From Nelumbo lutea (lineage: Eukaryota > Streptophyta > Magnoliopsida > Proteales > Nelumbonaceae), in NCBI GenBank assembly GCA_022828595.1, contig JAKGHH010000001.1, positions 125,810,999 to 125,874,998 on the forward strand: a stretch of 64,000 bases of DNA, written 5' to 3'. The notes below the pieces were generated by a model, which made no database searches, was not told the origin of the DNA, and saw nothing but the letters and a program-made list of their open reading frames with translations. The position numbers and the translations under genes were made by a program. Position 1 is the first letter of the stretch; every line of letters begins with the position of its first letter. This document shows, one piece after another, positions 1-10,990 of this stretch.

Positions 1-195
1 TTTGGAAGGTTCTGCCACATCTCCCAAGAGATACCCTACATTGCCCCTTCCCCCAATAGCCATCATGGCTGATTGGGCCCATTCCAAGTAGTTTGATCCA
101 TCAAACTTTACGGTTGTAATCTGAAAACCTGTCTCAGAACCACCACCATAACTGTTGTTCCCACAACTGCCTTCTACCTGATTCTTAAACTCCAT
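1..195 (-). CDS. copia gag N-terminus (partial)
   Basis: An ATG at 195-193 opens 65 codons that run off the left edge. The segment TTVKFDGSNYLEWAQSAMMA resembles the N-terminal UBN2/gag region of plant copia elements, in which the element binds its own RNA in virus-like particles. No stop codon is seen. The start was chosen because a gag ATG is expected here and because the aligned ATG in element B (15,522) begins a similar protein. Only the N-terminal quarter or less of gag is present. Confidence 0.75.
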   Translation of the reverse strand, partial: MEFKNQVEGSCGNNSYGGGSETGFQITTVKFDGSNYLEWAQSAMMAIGGRGNVGYLLGDVAEPSK

Positions 196-967
196 TTCGG
201 TCAATAACCAGAACTCTCAAAATTAGGGTTACTACAGTCAAAACCAGCACTAGGACTACCAACCACAATCACAAAATCAGTATAGACCCAATCTGTACTC
301 ATAGTAGATGTGCATGAAACATGTATAAAACTTATCTGAAATCAACAACCACACACAACAGCAACAGTTCGAATTGTTTTCACCCCTTTAGAGGTGTTCG
401 AAACCCCAAAAGAAAACTGAAAAATAGTTTGAAGAACAATTTGATATGCTAAAGCCAATTTGAGGTTTTAATCAGTCCTAAAAGTCGTACACTCCAGACA
501 GTACCGTACAGATAAGGTTTGTATTAGGGTTGATCTGAAACCCTAAAACTGATCAATGTTGAGGAAAACTATTAGGGTTTGCCACAAGGATAAGATCACA
601 AGATTCAGTCCAATACTAGGGTTTGCCACAGGGATAAGACAAAACCCTAGAGAATAGAGAGACAAAACCCTAGAGTGGTTCGGCCACCCTTACTGGATAG
701 GTCCAACCTATCTTCTCTGATATTACTTCTCTCAGAAAATAAAAGACTTACAATAAGATGCAGTTCGTTGCCTACCAAGGTTACCCGAACCCTAGCCTTA
801 TCTAATTCTTCCTGATCACCAACTTGCTGCAACTGTGGCACTTCTTCAAACAGTTGCTAATCCTCTGGAGATCTCCAAGAACCAGTCAACGAACTCTGCT
901 TTCTCAGCTTCCAGCCTTAGATGGTTCTCATGTGGTCGGTTGGACTAGACTCACATGAGAAACCCTA
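196..967 (-). other. untranslated leader of copia A
   Basis: About 770 bp lies between the primer-binding site and the gag start, with no coding potential that I recognise. It holds short local repeats (two copies of a gggtttgccaca-g-gataaga string near 575-640, and several aaaccctag strings). Confidence 0.5.
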
Positions 968-979
968 GCTCTGATACCA
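968..979 (-). other. primer-binding site of copia A (initiator tRNA-Met)
   Basis: The minus strand reads TGGTATCAGAGC, the standard copia site complementary to the 3' end of initiator tRNA-Met. It lies directly beside the LTR end at 980. Confidence 0.9.
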
Positions 980-1476
980 AGTAGAAGTTCAGGACTGTTA
1001 TCAGTCTTGAACCCTAATGGATTTCAGGATCGAAAATAAGAAGAAAGGTAAGAGAAAAGAAGAGGAAGAGGGAGGAGATGCAGTAGAACACAAGAGTTGA
1101 AAGGAGGAGCAGAAGCTTCATGTTCTGCCACCACCACTTTAATTAATATTTATAGGTTATGCTCATTATTACATGGAAAGGACAGATCTGCCTTTAGTCT
1201 TACATAACAAATAGAGCAAAAAATAAGACTGAAATAAATAACTGAAACAACTAAATGACCAATAGCTAACCCTAGGCAGACTAGAACATCTTCTACCCTA
1301 TGAACACAGTGGGACCATAGCTGTGGGGCCCACATCAGTGTTCTCTACAAACTTCAAGACCCTTCCCAACCTAAACAATCTCTGTTTTTAGTCTTAAACT
1401 CAACCCTGAATCCTATTCTAGCTAATTAGTACCTTCCTGAACTCAGATCTGGGCCATGCTAATCCTATTTCCTACA
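980..1476 (-). repeat. 5' LTR of copia A
   Basis: Sense strand starts TGTAGGAAATAGG (at 1,476) and ends CTTCTACT (at 980), about 497 bp. A TATA-like CCTATAAATATTAA lies in the sense strand near 1,155-1,142, placed like the TATAAATA of the B LTR. The ends are TG...CT, not the canonical TG...CA; B shows the same. The 3' LTR is outside the window, so the boundaries rest on the PBS side and the TG start. Confidence 0.75.
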
Positions 1477-1481
1477 TTATT

Positions 1482-1493
1482 TGGTATCAGAGC
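1482..1493 (+). other. second tRNA-Met primer-binding site, plus strand
   Basis: TGGTATCAGAGC occurs on the plus strand only 5 bp beyond the outer end of the A LTR. It most likely marks an older plus-strand copia remnant into which A inserted at the LTR/PBS junction. Downstream sequence (1,494-1,650) shows no gag that I can recognise. Confidence 0.6.
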
Positions 1494-3647
1494 TATTGGC
1501 CGTACTACACTCAGGTTAGAGTAGAGTCAAAATAAGCTGTAACTTAACAATATCATCATTCATTCACTCTCCATTAAGGAAGAAGAACATCATGGAGAAT
1601 TATGTCGTCATGAAGAATGCAGTGTCCTAGGAGTCCCCAAATCAGTTCCCAACATTATCTTATCAACATCGTTTTTTATTGGTACAGCTTATCAACATCT
1701 TTACCTATCCTTCATCCATTGGCTCTGCAGGTGATATGATGCACAATATCGTTCCTTGCCAACTATTATTGCATTTGAAAGGAAAAAATCATAGAATCTT
1801 TGAAAGCGAGGAGAATCACTTACATGGCTATGCACCAATCCAGTGGCCTGCTAATGGAATGGTCCTTTGAAATTGAAGACTTCAATACTTATCATACTGA
1901 TTAGATCATTAAAAGTTTTTGGATGAAACTGACTTTGAGTTTCTAGCTGAATGTCAGCGCATTCATCAAGGGTTAAATTTGTATGGCCTACAGTCCAATA
2001 CAAGAGAAACCTAATCCCATGTAGGGGAACCCCTAAAGTTGTTACAGAAATTTGATTGAACTTGGTTGTTTCTATTTGTATGATTTTGTCTACATACAGC
2101 ATAGCATATCACCCAGACTCCCCTGCATATTTATGTAGAATTGAGTTACTCCTGTGCATTGAAATCAGAGATCATGCATCATAGAAGAAAGAAAATTAAT
2201 CTATCATGATTTCAGGTTTCATGGTGTCAGTGATCAAGAAAGTTTTGGGAGAAGATGGTTGCGGCTGTGGGAAGATCTGTGGTAGAATGGGTATTGATTC
2301 TTCCTGAACTCAGTCATCAAAAAAGGGAGGATTTTGGGAGTGGGTTAGGAGAGATTTTGGGATATCAAATATGTAATATAGAGCCTGTTATCTAATTTCG
2401 TAGTAGGCTCTTTTGTTTTTCTTTGCTTTTGGGTATTGTCTCATCACCCTGATATGTAATTTCTTTTCATTTAATAAAAATTTTGCCATTTACTTATCAA
2501 AAAAAAGAAAATTTAACCTGCCTCTCCGAACAAGTATTGAATCATGGATATTATAAGTGGTCATTTTGGGGGATCTCTTGGAAATAAAACATAATCTCTC
2601 ATTGTTTAATTATTCTTCACTGATGGTGTATCTTTAACAACAATTTCCAGTATGTAGGCCCTTAGTTTTTTTTTTTTTGGACAAGTAAGAAAATAAGTCT
2701 CATTAATAGAGAATTAATGCAGTTACAGGCCCTTCTTAGTTATTGATAATGCATCACCAAATGATCCTCTTTCTTGATAAAAGAAAAGGAAAAGGAAAAA
2801 AAGTGAAGATAGAGAATCATGTTCTGTCATTCTCTGTTGATGCAATTCAAAATATAGAACAAGAAATGCCTGAAACCAGGGACACTAAAGGCAAAAGAAG
2901 CAAGACAATGACATAAATGATAAGATGAATGGCAAGTAGCAAAAAGAAAACATGATAAGTTGAATGGATAAACAAATTTATGTGACGCGGATGTGTCTCC
3001 ACACTATCCATGCCGCCATATATCAGTGTGTTGGTAACATGAATCAACATCTTTGATTTATATTATGTAATTGTTTCTTATCAGTATCTTACTACATAAT
3101 CTATTCAATCATTCAGGTATCAGTAGCCACTCTTAACTCAAACTCTTGTCAGACCAAAAATTTACCAGTGCACCAAGCAAAGGCCTCTATCCAAAGAACA
3201 CTAATAGTTCTTTAAAAAAAAATTAGAATAGAAGCTTTTTGGAATTCATTAATATAGACCACCCATAATTTTGTAATTCATCAGTTGTAAGGCACTAGTA
3301 TGTGGCATTTAATGAATTACAAAACATTGGTCACAAAAGCAGTTTTCTCCACCACTTCATCTTTTTCTTTTTCTTTTTCTTTTTCTTCTTTTTTAAGGGG
3401 GGTGAAGGGGAGTGCATTAATGCCTGTTTCAATTTACACTATCTAGCACTGCCTGGAAAAAAGGCACGACCTACCAAGATAAATAAAGAGGTGCAGAGAA
3501 GAACACTTCTATAATGGCAATGCACAAAGAAAAAATAAGAATTGAATAAGTAAAGATAATATTAGAATATCAACCAATAACTGCAATTAAAGTAGAAATT
3601 CATTGAATTGAATACATAGAAAAGAAGGTATACATCATAATCCTCAC
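1494..3647. other. TFIIF-beta intron 2 sequence, no gene seen
   Basis: No coding region is supported here. Near 2,380-2,510 a plus-strand stretch resembles the 3' end of a retroposed transcript, with an AATAAAA-like signal and a short A-rich tail. Near 2,668-2,681 and 3,360-3,395 there are T-rich tracts that could be minus-strand tails of LINE or SINE copies. I looked for the next TFIIF-beta exon on the minus strand and did not find it. Confidence 0.6.
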
Positions 3648-3756
3648 CTTGATTTGTCTCAGAAAAAACAGACATTGGAACGAAGTCTTTAAACATATTC
3701 ATGGAATAACTCTTTGGCATATTCGCAGATTCAGTACCAGCCAATTCCATTGTGAA
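3648..3756 (-). CDS. TFIIF-beta exon 2
   Basis: The minus strand reads an acceptor (TAATCAG at the 3,757 side), 109 coding bases, then donor GTGAGG at 3,647. The 36 complete codons include NMPKSYSMNMFKDFVPM and SVFSETNQG, segments I recognise from the N-terminal half of plant TFIIF-beta, the RAP30-like small subunit of general transcription factor IIF. TFIIF binds RNA polymerase II in the nucleus and stabilises the pre-initiation complex; this N-terminal region forms the dimerisation barrel with the RAP74-like alpha subunit. The exon joins exon 1 in phase 0 (Gln then Phe) and leaves in phase 1 inside a Gly codon. The next exon is not in the window, so the winged-helix C-terminus is unseen. 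Confidence 0.92.
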
Positions 3757-4269
3757 CTGATTAAATTCAAGAAACATGTGAAAACATGGAAAATGCAATT
3801 CCCAAGGAGAATGGATATTAATAACGAACATAACTTCAGATTTTTAAGTCAATTGGATAAGTAAAGATTTATTACAATATCAACCAAAAATAGATAAAGA
3901 TACCCTTACCATCAGAAGAGCATGCATTTACTGTCAAAAATATTTTAAGCACTTAGCAGTGGGAAATTCTTAAATAAAAAGCTCTAAACATCCTATTTGA
4001 TCAGTTACTGCTATATGAGACATAAATGTACTGATTAGAGGTTACGTCATTTGTAATTTGTAAGAAAAAATTGTTTGGTGAAAAAACAATACTGAAGTGG
4101 TCATACTTGGACAGTTTGGATCATATGAGAAATAATGTCAATGAGTCATCTGGCAATGTCATTCTTCCGATTTATGTCAGATTACAAGAGAGAAGTTAAC
4201 CCAATGATTGTATGATTTGGATGGATAAGCATTGCATTTCAAATATTCTATATTCTCTTGTATCTTGAA

Positions 4270-4495
4270 AATGAAAAGATACAAAATTTAAATGTAAAAA
4301 GCAATGTTTTATGTATTTATAAACTAGTAGCAAAATTATAACATAGAAATGTAGGAGCATAAGTAGCATCAGTCAGGTCCAATGAAAAGATACAAAATTT
4401 AAATGTAAAAAGCAATGTTTTATGTATTTATAAACTAGTAGCAAAATTATAACATAGAAATGTAGGAGCATAAGTAGCATCAGTCAGGTCCAATG
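4270..4495. repeat. perfect 111-bp tandem duplication
   Basis: The unit at 4,270-4,380 is repeated at 4,381-4,491 with no mismatch that I can find, and the match continues four bases into a third unit. It is AT-rich, intronic and has no coding potential. The identity suggests a recent event or an assembly duplicate. Confidence 0.9.
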
Positions 4496-5257
4496 CATTA
4501 ATTGACAAATTTCTGATATTCTCTTTGCTCATTTAAATTATTGAAGTATTAATAGAAGCAGTAAAGTTCAAAGTTGGCAAGTTTCATGTAGAATTTTTTT
4601 TTTTTCAGAGGAAAAACAATGAATGAAATAAGTAGTAAAGAAATATCCTAGGTAAGAGGTGCATTGAAACATGCCAGCATTATGTTAGCAAGGTGGGATT
4701 AGATGGAAACTAAAAATGACCTCAGAATAAAAAAAAAAGGGAAAAAAGTAATAGTAAACATCTGTTCTCTATTTTTTTACACATCTCGCAATCTCTATTT
4801 TCTATCTACAAATTTTAGGGATGCAAGTGGAAAATTTAGAAAACTATACAGTTGTCAAGGCGGTCACCTAGGAAACAAGGGATTTTTTAACTTCATTGTT
4901 GTTTCATTGACTACTACTAGTTGAACCCTTTTCTTGTATGGTCTTTTCCTATCAAAACTTGCAGGTTTACAAACATCATAGCCCTCTTTTTGTTGGTGAA
5001 GATGGACCATTGGGTTCAAAGTGGTGAAAAGTGCACTTGTCAGGGTTGTTTTTTCTTGGATGATATCTGTATAGGCCTATAGGGTATCAGTTTTTTTGGA
5101 GGCAGAGGTGTCTACTCCAGGTGTTTTGCACATAGTTGAGAGGGGAAGTTTTTATCAGTAACTGTGATTCTTTATCACTTATATTGAAAAATAATATGTA
5201 CAATTATGCGTTGAGCATCCCCTGGTTGGCCTAGTATCACTAGCTACCCTTCCTGTT

Positions 5258-5579
5258 AGTAGAAAGCCTTATGTGCTGATTCGGCCAAGCTTCTTGTGAT
5301 AGGAAGATGAGAAAGTTGGGGGTTTCAGCTATAGACAGAGGAAATGGAAGAAAAGGAGGAGAAGGTCGACTAGGATAGTGATTCATAACCCTAGCCGCCA
5401 GCCCCTCATTCTATTTATAATTAACTTAAATATGAGATATTACAAAGATGCCCTTAGTAGGGCGGCAACTCAAACTAAGTACTTACAATTCTTTTAAAAA
5501 TAAAAACTAATGAGCCCAAGGCCCAACAACTTCTTAATTTAAAAGAAAACAAACTAAACATAAATCGGCCCACTCAACA
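5258..5579 (-). repeat. 3' LTR of copia B
   Basis: 322 bp, beginning TGTTGAGTGGGCC on the minus strand and ending CTTTCTACT. A TATAAATA lies near the middle of the sense strand. Differences from the 5' LTR are clustered in the part nearest 5,258. Confidence 0.93.
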
Positions 5580-5700
5580 CTCCCCTCAAGTTGGGAATAG
5601 ATGTCACACATTCCCAACTTGCGTAGATCATGTTTCAGCTTATTCTTCGCAACACCTTTTGTGAGAACATCAGCAAGCTGCAGATCAGAAGAAATGTATG
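5580..5700 (-). pseudogene. copia B RNase H C-terminal tail
   Basis: The minus strand encodes the end of copia pol, including DLQLADVLTKGV and KLGMCDIYSQLEGS, the usual close of the copia RNase H/pol frame before the purine tract. It is separated from the rest of RNase H at 11,299 by insertion of element C. Removing C and one GAAGA copy restores the register in a region that reads as coding on both sides. Confidence 0.85.
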
Positions 5701-5705
5701 GAAGA

Positions 5706-6009
5706 TGTTAGTGGTGTTAGTGAAGGGGTATTTCAGTCTTTGTACTTGTTGAGAATGCTGATGTGTACTGTTTATATTAGTTCGAGTGCCTCTTACTTAA
5801 AGAAGGGCACTCAAGTCTTTTCCAATAAGTTAATAATATAATAACAGGTCTGGCCGAATCAAGGGATTAACTTTTTTCCCTAATTCGAACCAGCCTTTCT
5901 CTCTTCTCTCTCTTCTCTCTTTTCTTCTTTCCTCTCCTACTTCTTGCTGTCTACTTTACTCTACAGTCAACGAACAAGACAGAATTCTATGGCAGGTCAA
6001 ACTTCAACA
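5706..6009 (+). repeat. 5' LTR of copia C
   Basis: 304 bp, TGTTAGTGG...CTTCAACA, with canonical TG...CA ends. A pyrimidine-rich stretch (CTCTCTTCTC repeats) lies near 5,890-5,940. Confidence 0.95.
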
Positions 6010-6021
6010 TGGTATCAGAGC
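6010..6021 (+). other. primer-binding site of copia C
   Basis: TGGTATCAGAGC directly follows the 5' LTR and is complementary to initiator tRNA-Met. Confidence 0.95.
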
Positions 6022-6733
6022 TAGGTTCACCAAATCAGACTTGCTAGAATTCTGCCTTCTGCGCATTCGAATTAGGGTTTCACTTGGGGTTCTCAGTTGT
6101 GAGTTGGAGACTGGGAAAAGGGCTGAAAAGGAGTGATCGCCCTCTTCCCTAGGAGGTCTCTATGCCTCCGATTGTATTGTTGGTGATTGGTTGTTGTGGT
6201 TTCTAAGCCCTAGTTAGGGCTGGTACGTGTTGTGCAGGGGTGTCTCAGCCCTTCGTATGGTTGGCCTTCAGGCGATGAGGTAAAGTTTTTTTTATATATT
6301 TTTTTTTGGAATACATGAGAGGTGTAGTACAGTTCGCATGATGGGTTTTCAGATTGCAGTATGCTAGGGTTTATGCTAGGTTTATTCTGGTTTGTGTGTG
6401 ATTCGAATGGCAATGTTGGTGGTGTTACAAGTGTCTACTGAATGGTGAAGCTCCCTATAGTTGTGGATTAATGTTGGTGGTGTTACAAGTGTGGTTTTCA
6501 GCTTTTGATATCGCTGAAATCAGGGTGTAGACCTCGGTGAGTAGGGGTTGTGGTGTTGTAGTTTTCAGCATTTAATACTGCTGAAATCAGTGTACAGATT
6601 TCGGTGAGTAGGGTTTGTGGTGTTGCAGTTCTCAGCTGTTGAAATCAGTGTGCAGATTTCGGTGAAGTGTCTGTGTGTAGTGTGCAGTGTGTAGTGCTCC
6701 TAACTCAGTGCTCAGAATTAAGGGAGTTCGGCA
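6022..6733 (+). other. leader of copia C
   Basis: About 710 bp between primer-binding site and gag with no gene seen. It contains degenerate repeats of a motif like cagctgttgaaatcagtgtgcag near 6,495, 6,560 and 6,635. Confidence 0.6.
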
Positions 6734-7882
6734 ATGGCAGATAACAGTGATAGTAAACCTAGTGTCATGATATCTACTGACTACATGAATGTCCAAATGA
6801 CCTCCATTAAACTGAATGGAGAGAATTATGTCCCTTAGGCCAAGTCTGTAGAGGTTTTTCTGAAGGCGAAGAAGAAAGTGAAGCACATAAGAGAGGAGAA
6901 ACCCCCTGCTAATTCTCAGGAGTATGAAGACTGGGAACAGGAAGATGCACAGATCATTACATGGTTGTGGAACAGTATGGAACCCAAAATCAGTGTGAAC
7001 TTCATGTTTCTTGACACAGCCAAAGAGGTGTGGGATCATGCTAAGAAACTGTATTCGGGTCAGGATAATACCACTAGGGTATATCAACTGTATCAGGAAT
7101 ACTTCAATCTGCAATAGGGAAATCAGAGCCTTGAGGAGTACTATGCCAGTGTGAGGAATATCCTTAATGAGTTAAATGTCTATCATCCTCTCACTTCAGA
7201 TGTCAAAGTTCAACAGCAACAGCGAGAGCAGCTTGATGTGACACGGTTTCTGGTGGGGCTGAAGTCTGAGTATGAACCAGTACGAGCCCAGATACTAGGG
7301 GGATCTGCTCTTCCATCTTTAGAGAAGGTGTTTGCTCATCTTCGGAGGGCTTCCATTGGATCTATGGACTCTAATGTCTCCGATAAATCAGCATTTGCAG
7401 TGTCGAGAGGTCGAGGTGGCAGAAGTGGGGCTCGAGGAGCCCAGCCTGGTAGGAGTGGTAGTGGTGGATCTACACATATCCGTGGTGGTGGTCGTACTGG
7501 AGGCAGAGATTCAGGGGGAGCTCGTGGTAGAGGACGTGGCTCGGGTCCACGGAAGTGTACTCATTGTGGTTTGGATGGACATACCATTAACTACTGCTAT
7601 GACTTACATGGTCCTCCCTCGATGTGGGCCAACCATGCCATGACTAGTGACACCAGTTTCAGCTCTAGACAGGAGAACCGGTCAGCTGACCCGATGCCTT
7701 CTATTCCCTCAGATGGTCCAGGCAAGGAGATGGTGAGTGTTCCTCGGGATGAGTATGAGAGGTTTGTTCAATCCAAATCGCAGCGCAGCAAAACACAACT
7801 TCCTTTGCACACTCAGGTATGGCTTATTTGGCATCCACACCCAACCCCTGGATTATTGACTCTGGAGCCTCCGACCACATGA
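6734..7882 (+). pseudogene. copia C gag with zinc knuckle, two nonsense codons
   Basis: ATG at 6,734 opens a gag frame of about 380 codons that runs to 7,882 and is broken by TAG at 6,836-6,838 (expected Trp in an NYVPWAKS-type motif) and TAG at 7,115-7,117 (expected Gln). Central gag features are present: EVWDHAKKLYSGQDN and LEEYYASVRN. A Gly/Arg-rich stretch (about 7,405-7,540) leads into a CCHC knuckle, CTHCGLDGHTINYC, near 7,557-7,600, which binds the element RNA. Both stops fit G-to-A or C-to-T changes. The protease frame overlaps its end after a shift near 7,820-7,870. Confidence 0.85.
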
Positions 7883-8136
7883 CGGGAACTCCAAGTGTGT
7901 TTTCATCTCTCGCTCATTGCTCAACATCACAATCTGTTACCCTTGCTAATGGCTCCACATCATCTATCTGTGGTGTTGGTAATGTTGACCTAGACCCTGT
8001 ATCCCTATCCTCTGTTTTATATGTACCTAAGCTTCCATTTAATCTTATGTCTGTTAGTAAGCTGGCCAAGTCCCTTAAGTGCTCCATCACTTTTTACCCT
8101 TCTATGTGTGTTTTCAGGATTTCAAGACGGGGATGA
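7819..8136 (+). pseudogene. copia C aspartic protease
   Basis: This frame carries NPWIIDSGASDHMTG, the catalytic DSGA motif of copia proteases, which cut the gag-pol polyprotein. It is in a different frame from gag, whereas plant copia elements normally use one frame, so an indel lies near 7,820-7,870. Downstream VLYVPKLPFNLMSVSKL is the usual post-protease segment. A second shift near 8,100-8,136 leads into the integrase frame. Confidence 0.85.
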
Positions 8137-9959
8137 AGATTGGTGGAGGGCATGAAGCCGGTGGACTGTATTATCTTGATGGTGGTGGACGAACGTCAAC
8201 GGCTCTTCAGTCATCCATTTCTCCTCTCCAGTGGCACTGTAGATTTGGTCATCCTTCGCTGAAAGTGTTGCAGTCCTTAGTCCCTTCATTGAGTCAACTT
8301 TCTGTTTTAGATTGTGAGTCTTGTCAATTTGGGAAACACCATCATGTTCCCTTTCGTTCTAGGGTCGATAACCGTGTGTCGAGTCTTTTTTCTTTAATTC
8401 ATTCAGATGTTTGGGGTCCTTATAAAGTGATGTCATATAATGGATACCGATATTTTGTTATTTTTGTTGATGACTGTTCAAGAATGACGTGGCTCTATTT
8501 AATGAAAGAAAGAAGTGAATTATTTTCCATCTTCCAGAAATTTTATGCTAAGATCCGCAATCAATTTGGTGTTCACATCAAAATTTTCCGTTCTGATAAT
8601 GGTCGTGAATACTTGTCTTCATCTTTTCGAGAATACTTGGATCAACATGGCATTATACACCAAACTTCATGTACCTATACTCCGCAACAAAATGGGGTTG
8701 CTGAGAGAAAGAACTGCCATCTTGTAGAAACGGCACGCTCCCTCATGCACTACATGAATGTTCCCAAAATCTTTTGGAGCGATGCAATGCTCACCTCTTG
8801 TTTCTTAATTAATCGGATGCCCACGTCTATCCTTGATGGTCGTTCTCCTTTTAGTGTCTTATTCCCCAACATGTCTCCGTTTCCGCTTTCTCCTCGGGTA
8901 TTTGGGTGTGTCTGCTTCGTTCATAATTTGAGTCCCGGGACTGACAAGTTAGATGCACGTTCCCTGAAGTGTATCTTCCTTGGCTATTCCCGAACTCAGA
9001 AATGGTACAAGTGTTATCATCCCAGTTCTCGTCGTTCCTTGGTATGTGCTGATGTTACATTCTTCGAGTCTACTCCGTTCTTCGTGGGGTCCGGTGCTGC
9101 TGATTCCCCCACATCACCACCTCCTCTTCCTCTTCCTATGGCTGATCCACCTCCTCTGGTTCCAGTCATGCGTACGTCCTTGCCTCTGGTGCCACTGTCT
9201 GTTGACCGTCCACCCATCCGTCACGTGTATACACATCGCCCGCGTGTACCGGCTGCAGCTCCTCCGGCTTCATCACCGTCGACAGATCCAGATCCAGCTC
9301 CAACACCAGCCTCCGACCTAGATCTTCCTGTTGCCTTATGGAAAGGTAAGCGTACTTGCACCCTTCACCCTATTTCCAATTTTGTTTCACTTACCCACCT
9401 CTCCGCTTCCCATCGCCAGTTCATATCTTCGTTATCCTCCGTGGTTGTTCCTAAGGATGTCCAGGAAGCCCTTACCTCTCCAGAGTGGTGCCGTGCTATG
9501 GAAGAAGAGCTCTCTGCTCTGCATCATAATCACACTTGGGATCTCACCGCTCTTCCTCCTGGGAAGCAGGCTGTCGGTTGTAAGTGGGTGTATAGTGTTA
9601 AGTACTTGCCAGATGGTCGTGTTGAGCGCCTGAAGGCGCGGCTGGTTGCCAAAGGGTACTCCCAAACCTATGGCATTGACTACACGGAGACGTTCTCCCC
9701 GGTTGCTAAGATAGGGTCAGTTCGTGTCGTCATCTCTCTTGCAGCTATGTCTAGTTGGCCTCTCCATCAGCTCGATATCAAAAATGCCTTTTGCATGGGG
9801 ATTTGCTCGAGGAGGTCTACATGGAGCAACCACCCGGGTTTGTTGCTCAGGGGGAGGATGGTAAGGTATGCAAACTTAAGAAGGCTATTTATGGACTTAA
9901 ACAGTCCCCTCGAGCATGGTTTGGTAGGTTCAATGAGGTGGTCAAGAAGTTTGGTATGA
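8079..9959 (+). pseudogene. copia C integrase and start of RT
   Basis: The frame contains the HHCC zinc region (WHCRFGHPSLKVLQSL, then CESCQFGKH), then the integrase core with HSDVWGPYK, RSDNGREY and PQQNGVAERKN supplying the D, D and E residues. A proline-rich linker (about 9,100-9,310) follows. RT begins near 9,480 with ALHHNHTWDL, GCKWVYSVKY and DYTETFSPVAK. The frame is lost near 9,790, where a 1-base change shifts RT into the next frame. Integrase inserts the cDNA; RT copies the RNA. Confidence 0.88.
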
Positions 9960-10129
9960 AACAATGCCAAGTTGATCACTCAGTCTTCAGTTTTGACTCG
10001 TCGGCAGTTAAAATAATATTGGTGGTGTATGTGGATGATATTGTTGTGACTGGGAATGATAAAATGGGCATTGACAGATTGAAGGCATTCCTACAAGAAC
10101 ACTTTCAGACAAGGACCTTGGCAAGTTGA
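9755..10129 (+). pseudogene. copia C RT, catalytic part
   Basis: This frame continues RT after the shift near 9,790: EEVYMEQPPGF, KLKKAIYGLKQSPRAW, and the catalytic VVYVDDIVVTGND at about 10,020-10,060 with both Asp residues present. It ends at 10,129 and the next segment starts in another frame at 10,126, so one more indel separates them. Too many breaks remain for a functional polyprotein. Confidence 0.87.
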
Positions 10130-10980
10130 AATACTTTTTGGGCATAGAGGTAGCAAGATCTAAGCATGGCATTAATTTGTGCCAGAGGAAATATGTGCTT
10201 GATTTACTGGAAGAAACAGGATTGTTGGGTACTAAACCAGCTGAGACACCTATGGAAACAAATACGAGGCTGAGCAGTGATATAGGTGAAGTGTTTGAAG
10301 AGCCTGGCAGATACCGACGACTTGTAGGCAAACTAAACTATCTAACCATTACTCAGCCAGATATTTCATTTGCGGTTAGTGTGGTGAGTCAGTTTATGCA
10401 GAAACCTTTGGTCCCACATTGGAATGCAGTGCTAAGGATTGTGAGGTATCTGAAAGGAGCTCCTGGTCGTGGTCTGCTGTACAGAAGTGGTGGAAAACTG
10501 GTAGTAGAAGGATACACCGATGCAGATTGGGCAGGTTCCATGTCTGATAGACGATCTACCATAGGTTATTGCACCTTTCTGGGGGGTAACCTGGTAACGT
10601 GGAAAAGTAAGAAGCAAACAGTTGTGGCAAGAAGCAATGCAGAAGCAGAATATAGGGCCATGGCACATACTGCTTGTGAATTAGTGTGGCTGAGGAACCT
10701 TCTACAGGAGATAGGATATGACATCAGTACTACAATGAAGCTCTATTGTGACAATCAGGCAGCTGTTCATATATTTTCCAATCCAGTGTTTCATTAATGA
10801 AACAAGCACATCGAAGTTTACTGTCATTTTGTTAGAGAGAAGGTGCTGAATGGGGTGATAGAAACTGCATATGTTAGTACGGGAAACCAGTGGGCAGACT
10901 TGTTTACAAAAGGCTTGAGTCGGGGGAGAGTGGACTACATATGTAACAAGCTGGGATTATATGATATATACTCACCAGCT
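10126..10980 (+). pseudogene. copia C RT end and RNase H
   Basis: The frame begins [16 protein letters not shown] and continues with [19 protein letters not shown]. RNase H follows with [33 protein letters not shown] and [11 protein letters not shown]. It hits TAA TGA at 10,796-10,801, where Glu-Arg is expected before the NKHIEV motif; the same frame then continues to WADLFTKGLSRGRVD and the stop before the purine tract. RNase H removes RNA from the RNA-DNA hybrid. Two adjacent nonsense codons are unusual and imply separate mutations. Confidence 0.85.
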
Positions 10981-10990
10981 TGAGGGGGAG
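10981..10990 (+). other. polypurine tract of copia C
   Basis: TGAGGGGGAG directly precedes the 3' LTR at 10,991; it primes plus-strand DNA synthesis. Confidence 0.9.

Larger units (their letters stand above)
1..1476 (-). mobile_element. Ty1/copia element A, 5' end only
   Basis: On the minus strand this stretch reads LTR, primer-binding site, long leader and the first codons of a copia gag; the rest lies beyond the left edge. The LTR/PBS layout is the same as in element B at 16,001-16,323, and the two gag starts are similar (both have NYLEW followed by an MAIG motif), so A and B are probably related lineages. It sits in intron 2 of the TFIIF-beta gene in the same orientation as the gene. The right-hand target duplication is probably TTATT (1,477-1,481), but the left copy is not in view. 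Confidence 0.85.

Noticed and set aside
968..1493. tRNA genes
   Set aside because: The tRNA-Met matches are only 12-13 bases beside LTRs and are primer-binding sites; I see no cloverleaf anywhere in the window.
1494..3640. TFIIF-beta exon 3
   Set aside because: I looked on the minus strand for the segment that follows SETNQG in plant homologues and found nothing like it; it is probably left of the window.
6632..7114. 160-codon minus-strand open frame
   Set aside because: It lies opposite the gag of copia C, whose own frame has domain motifs; the antisense frame has none.
8980..9321. Plus-strand frame overlapping the integrase linker of copia C
   Set aside because: Overlaps a recognised pol frame in another register; hydrophobic text arises from the Pro-rich linker.
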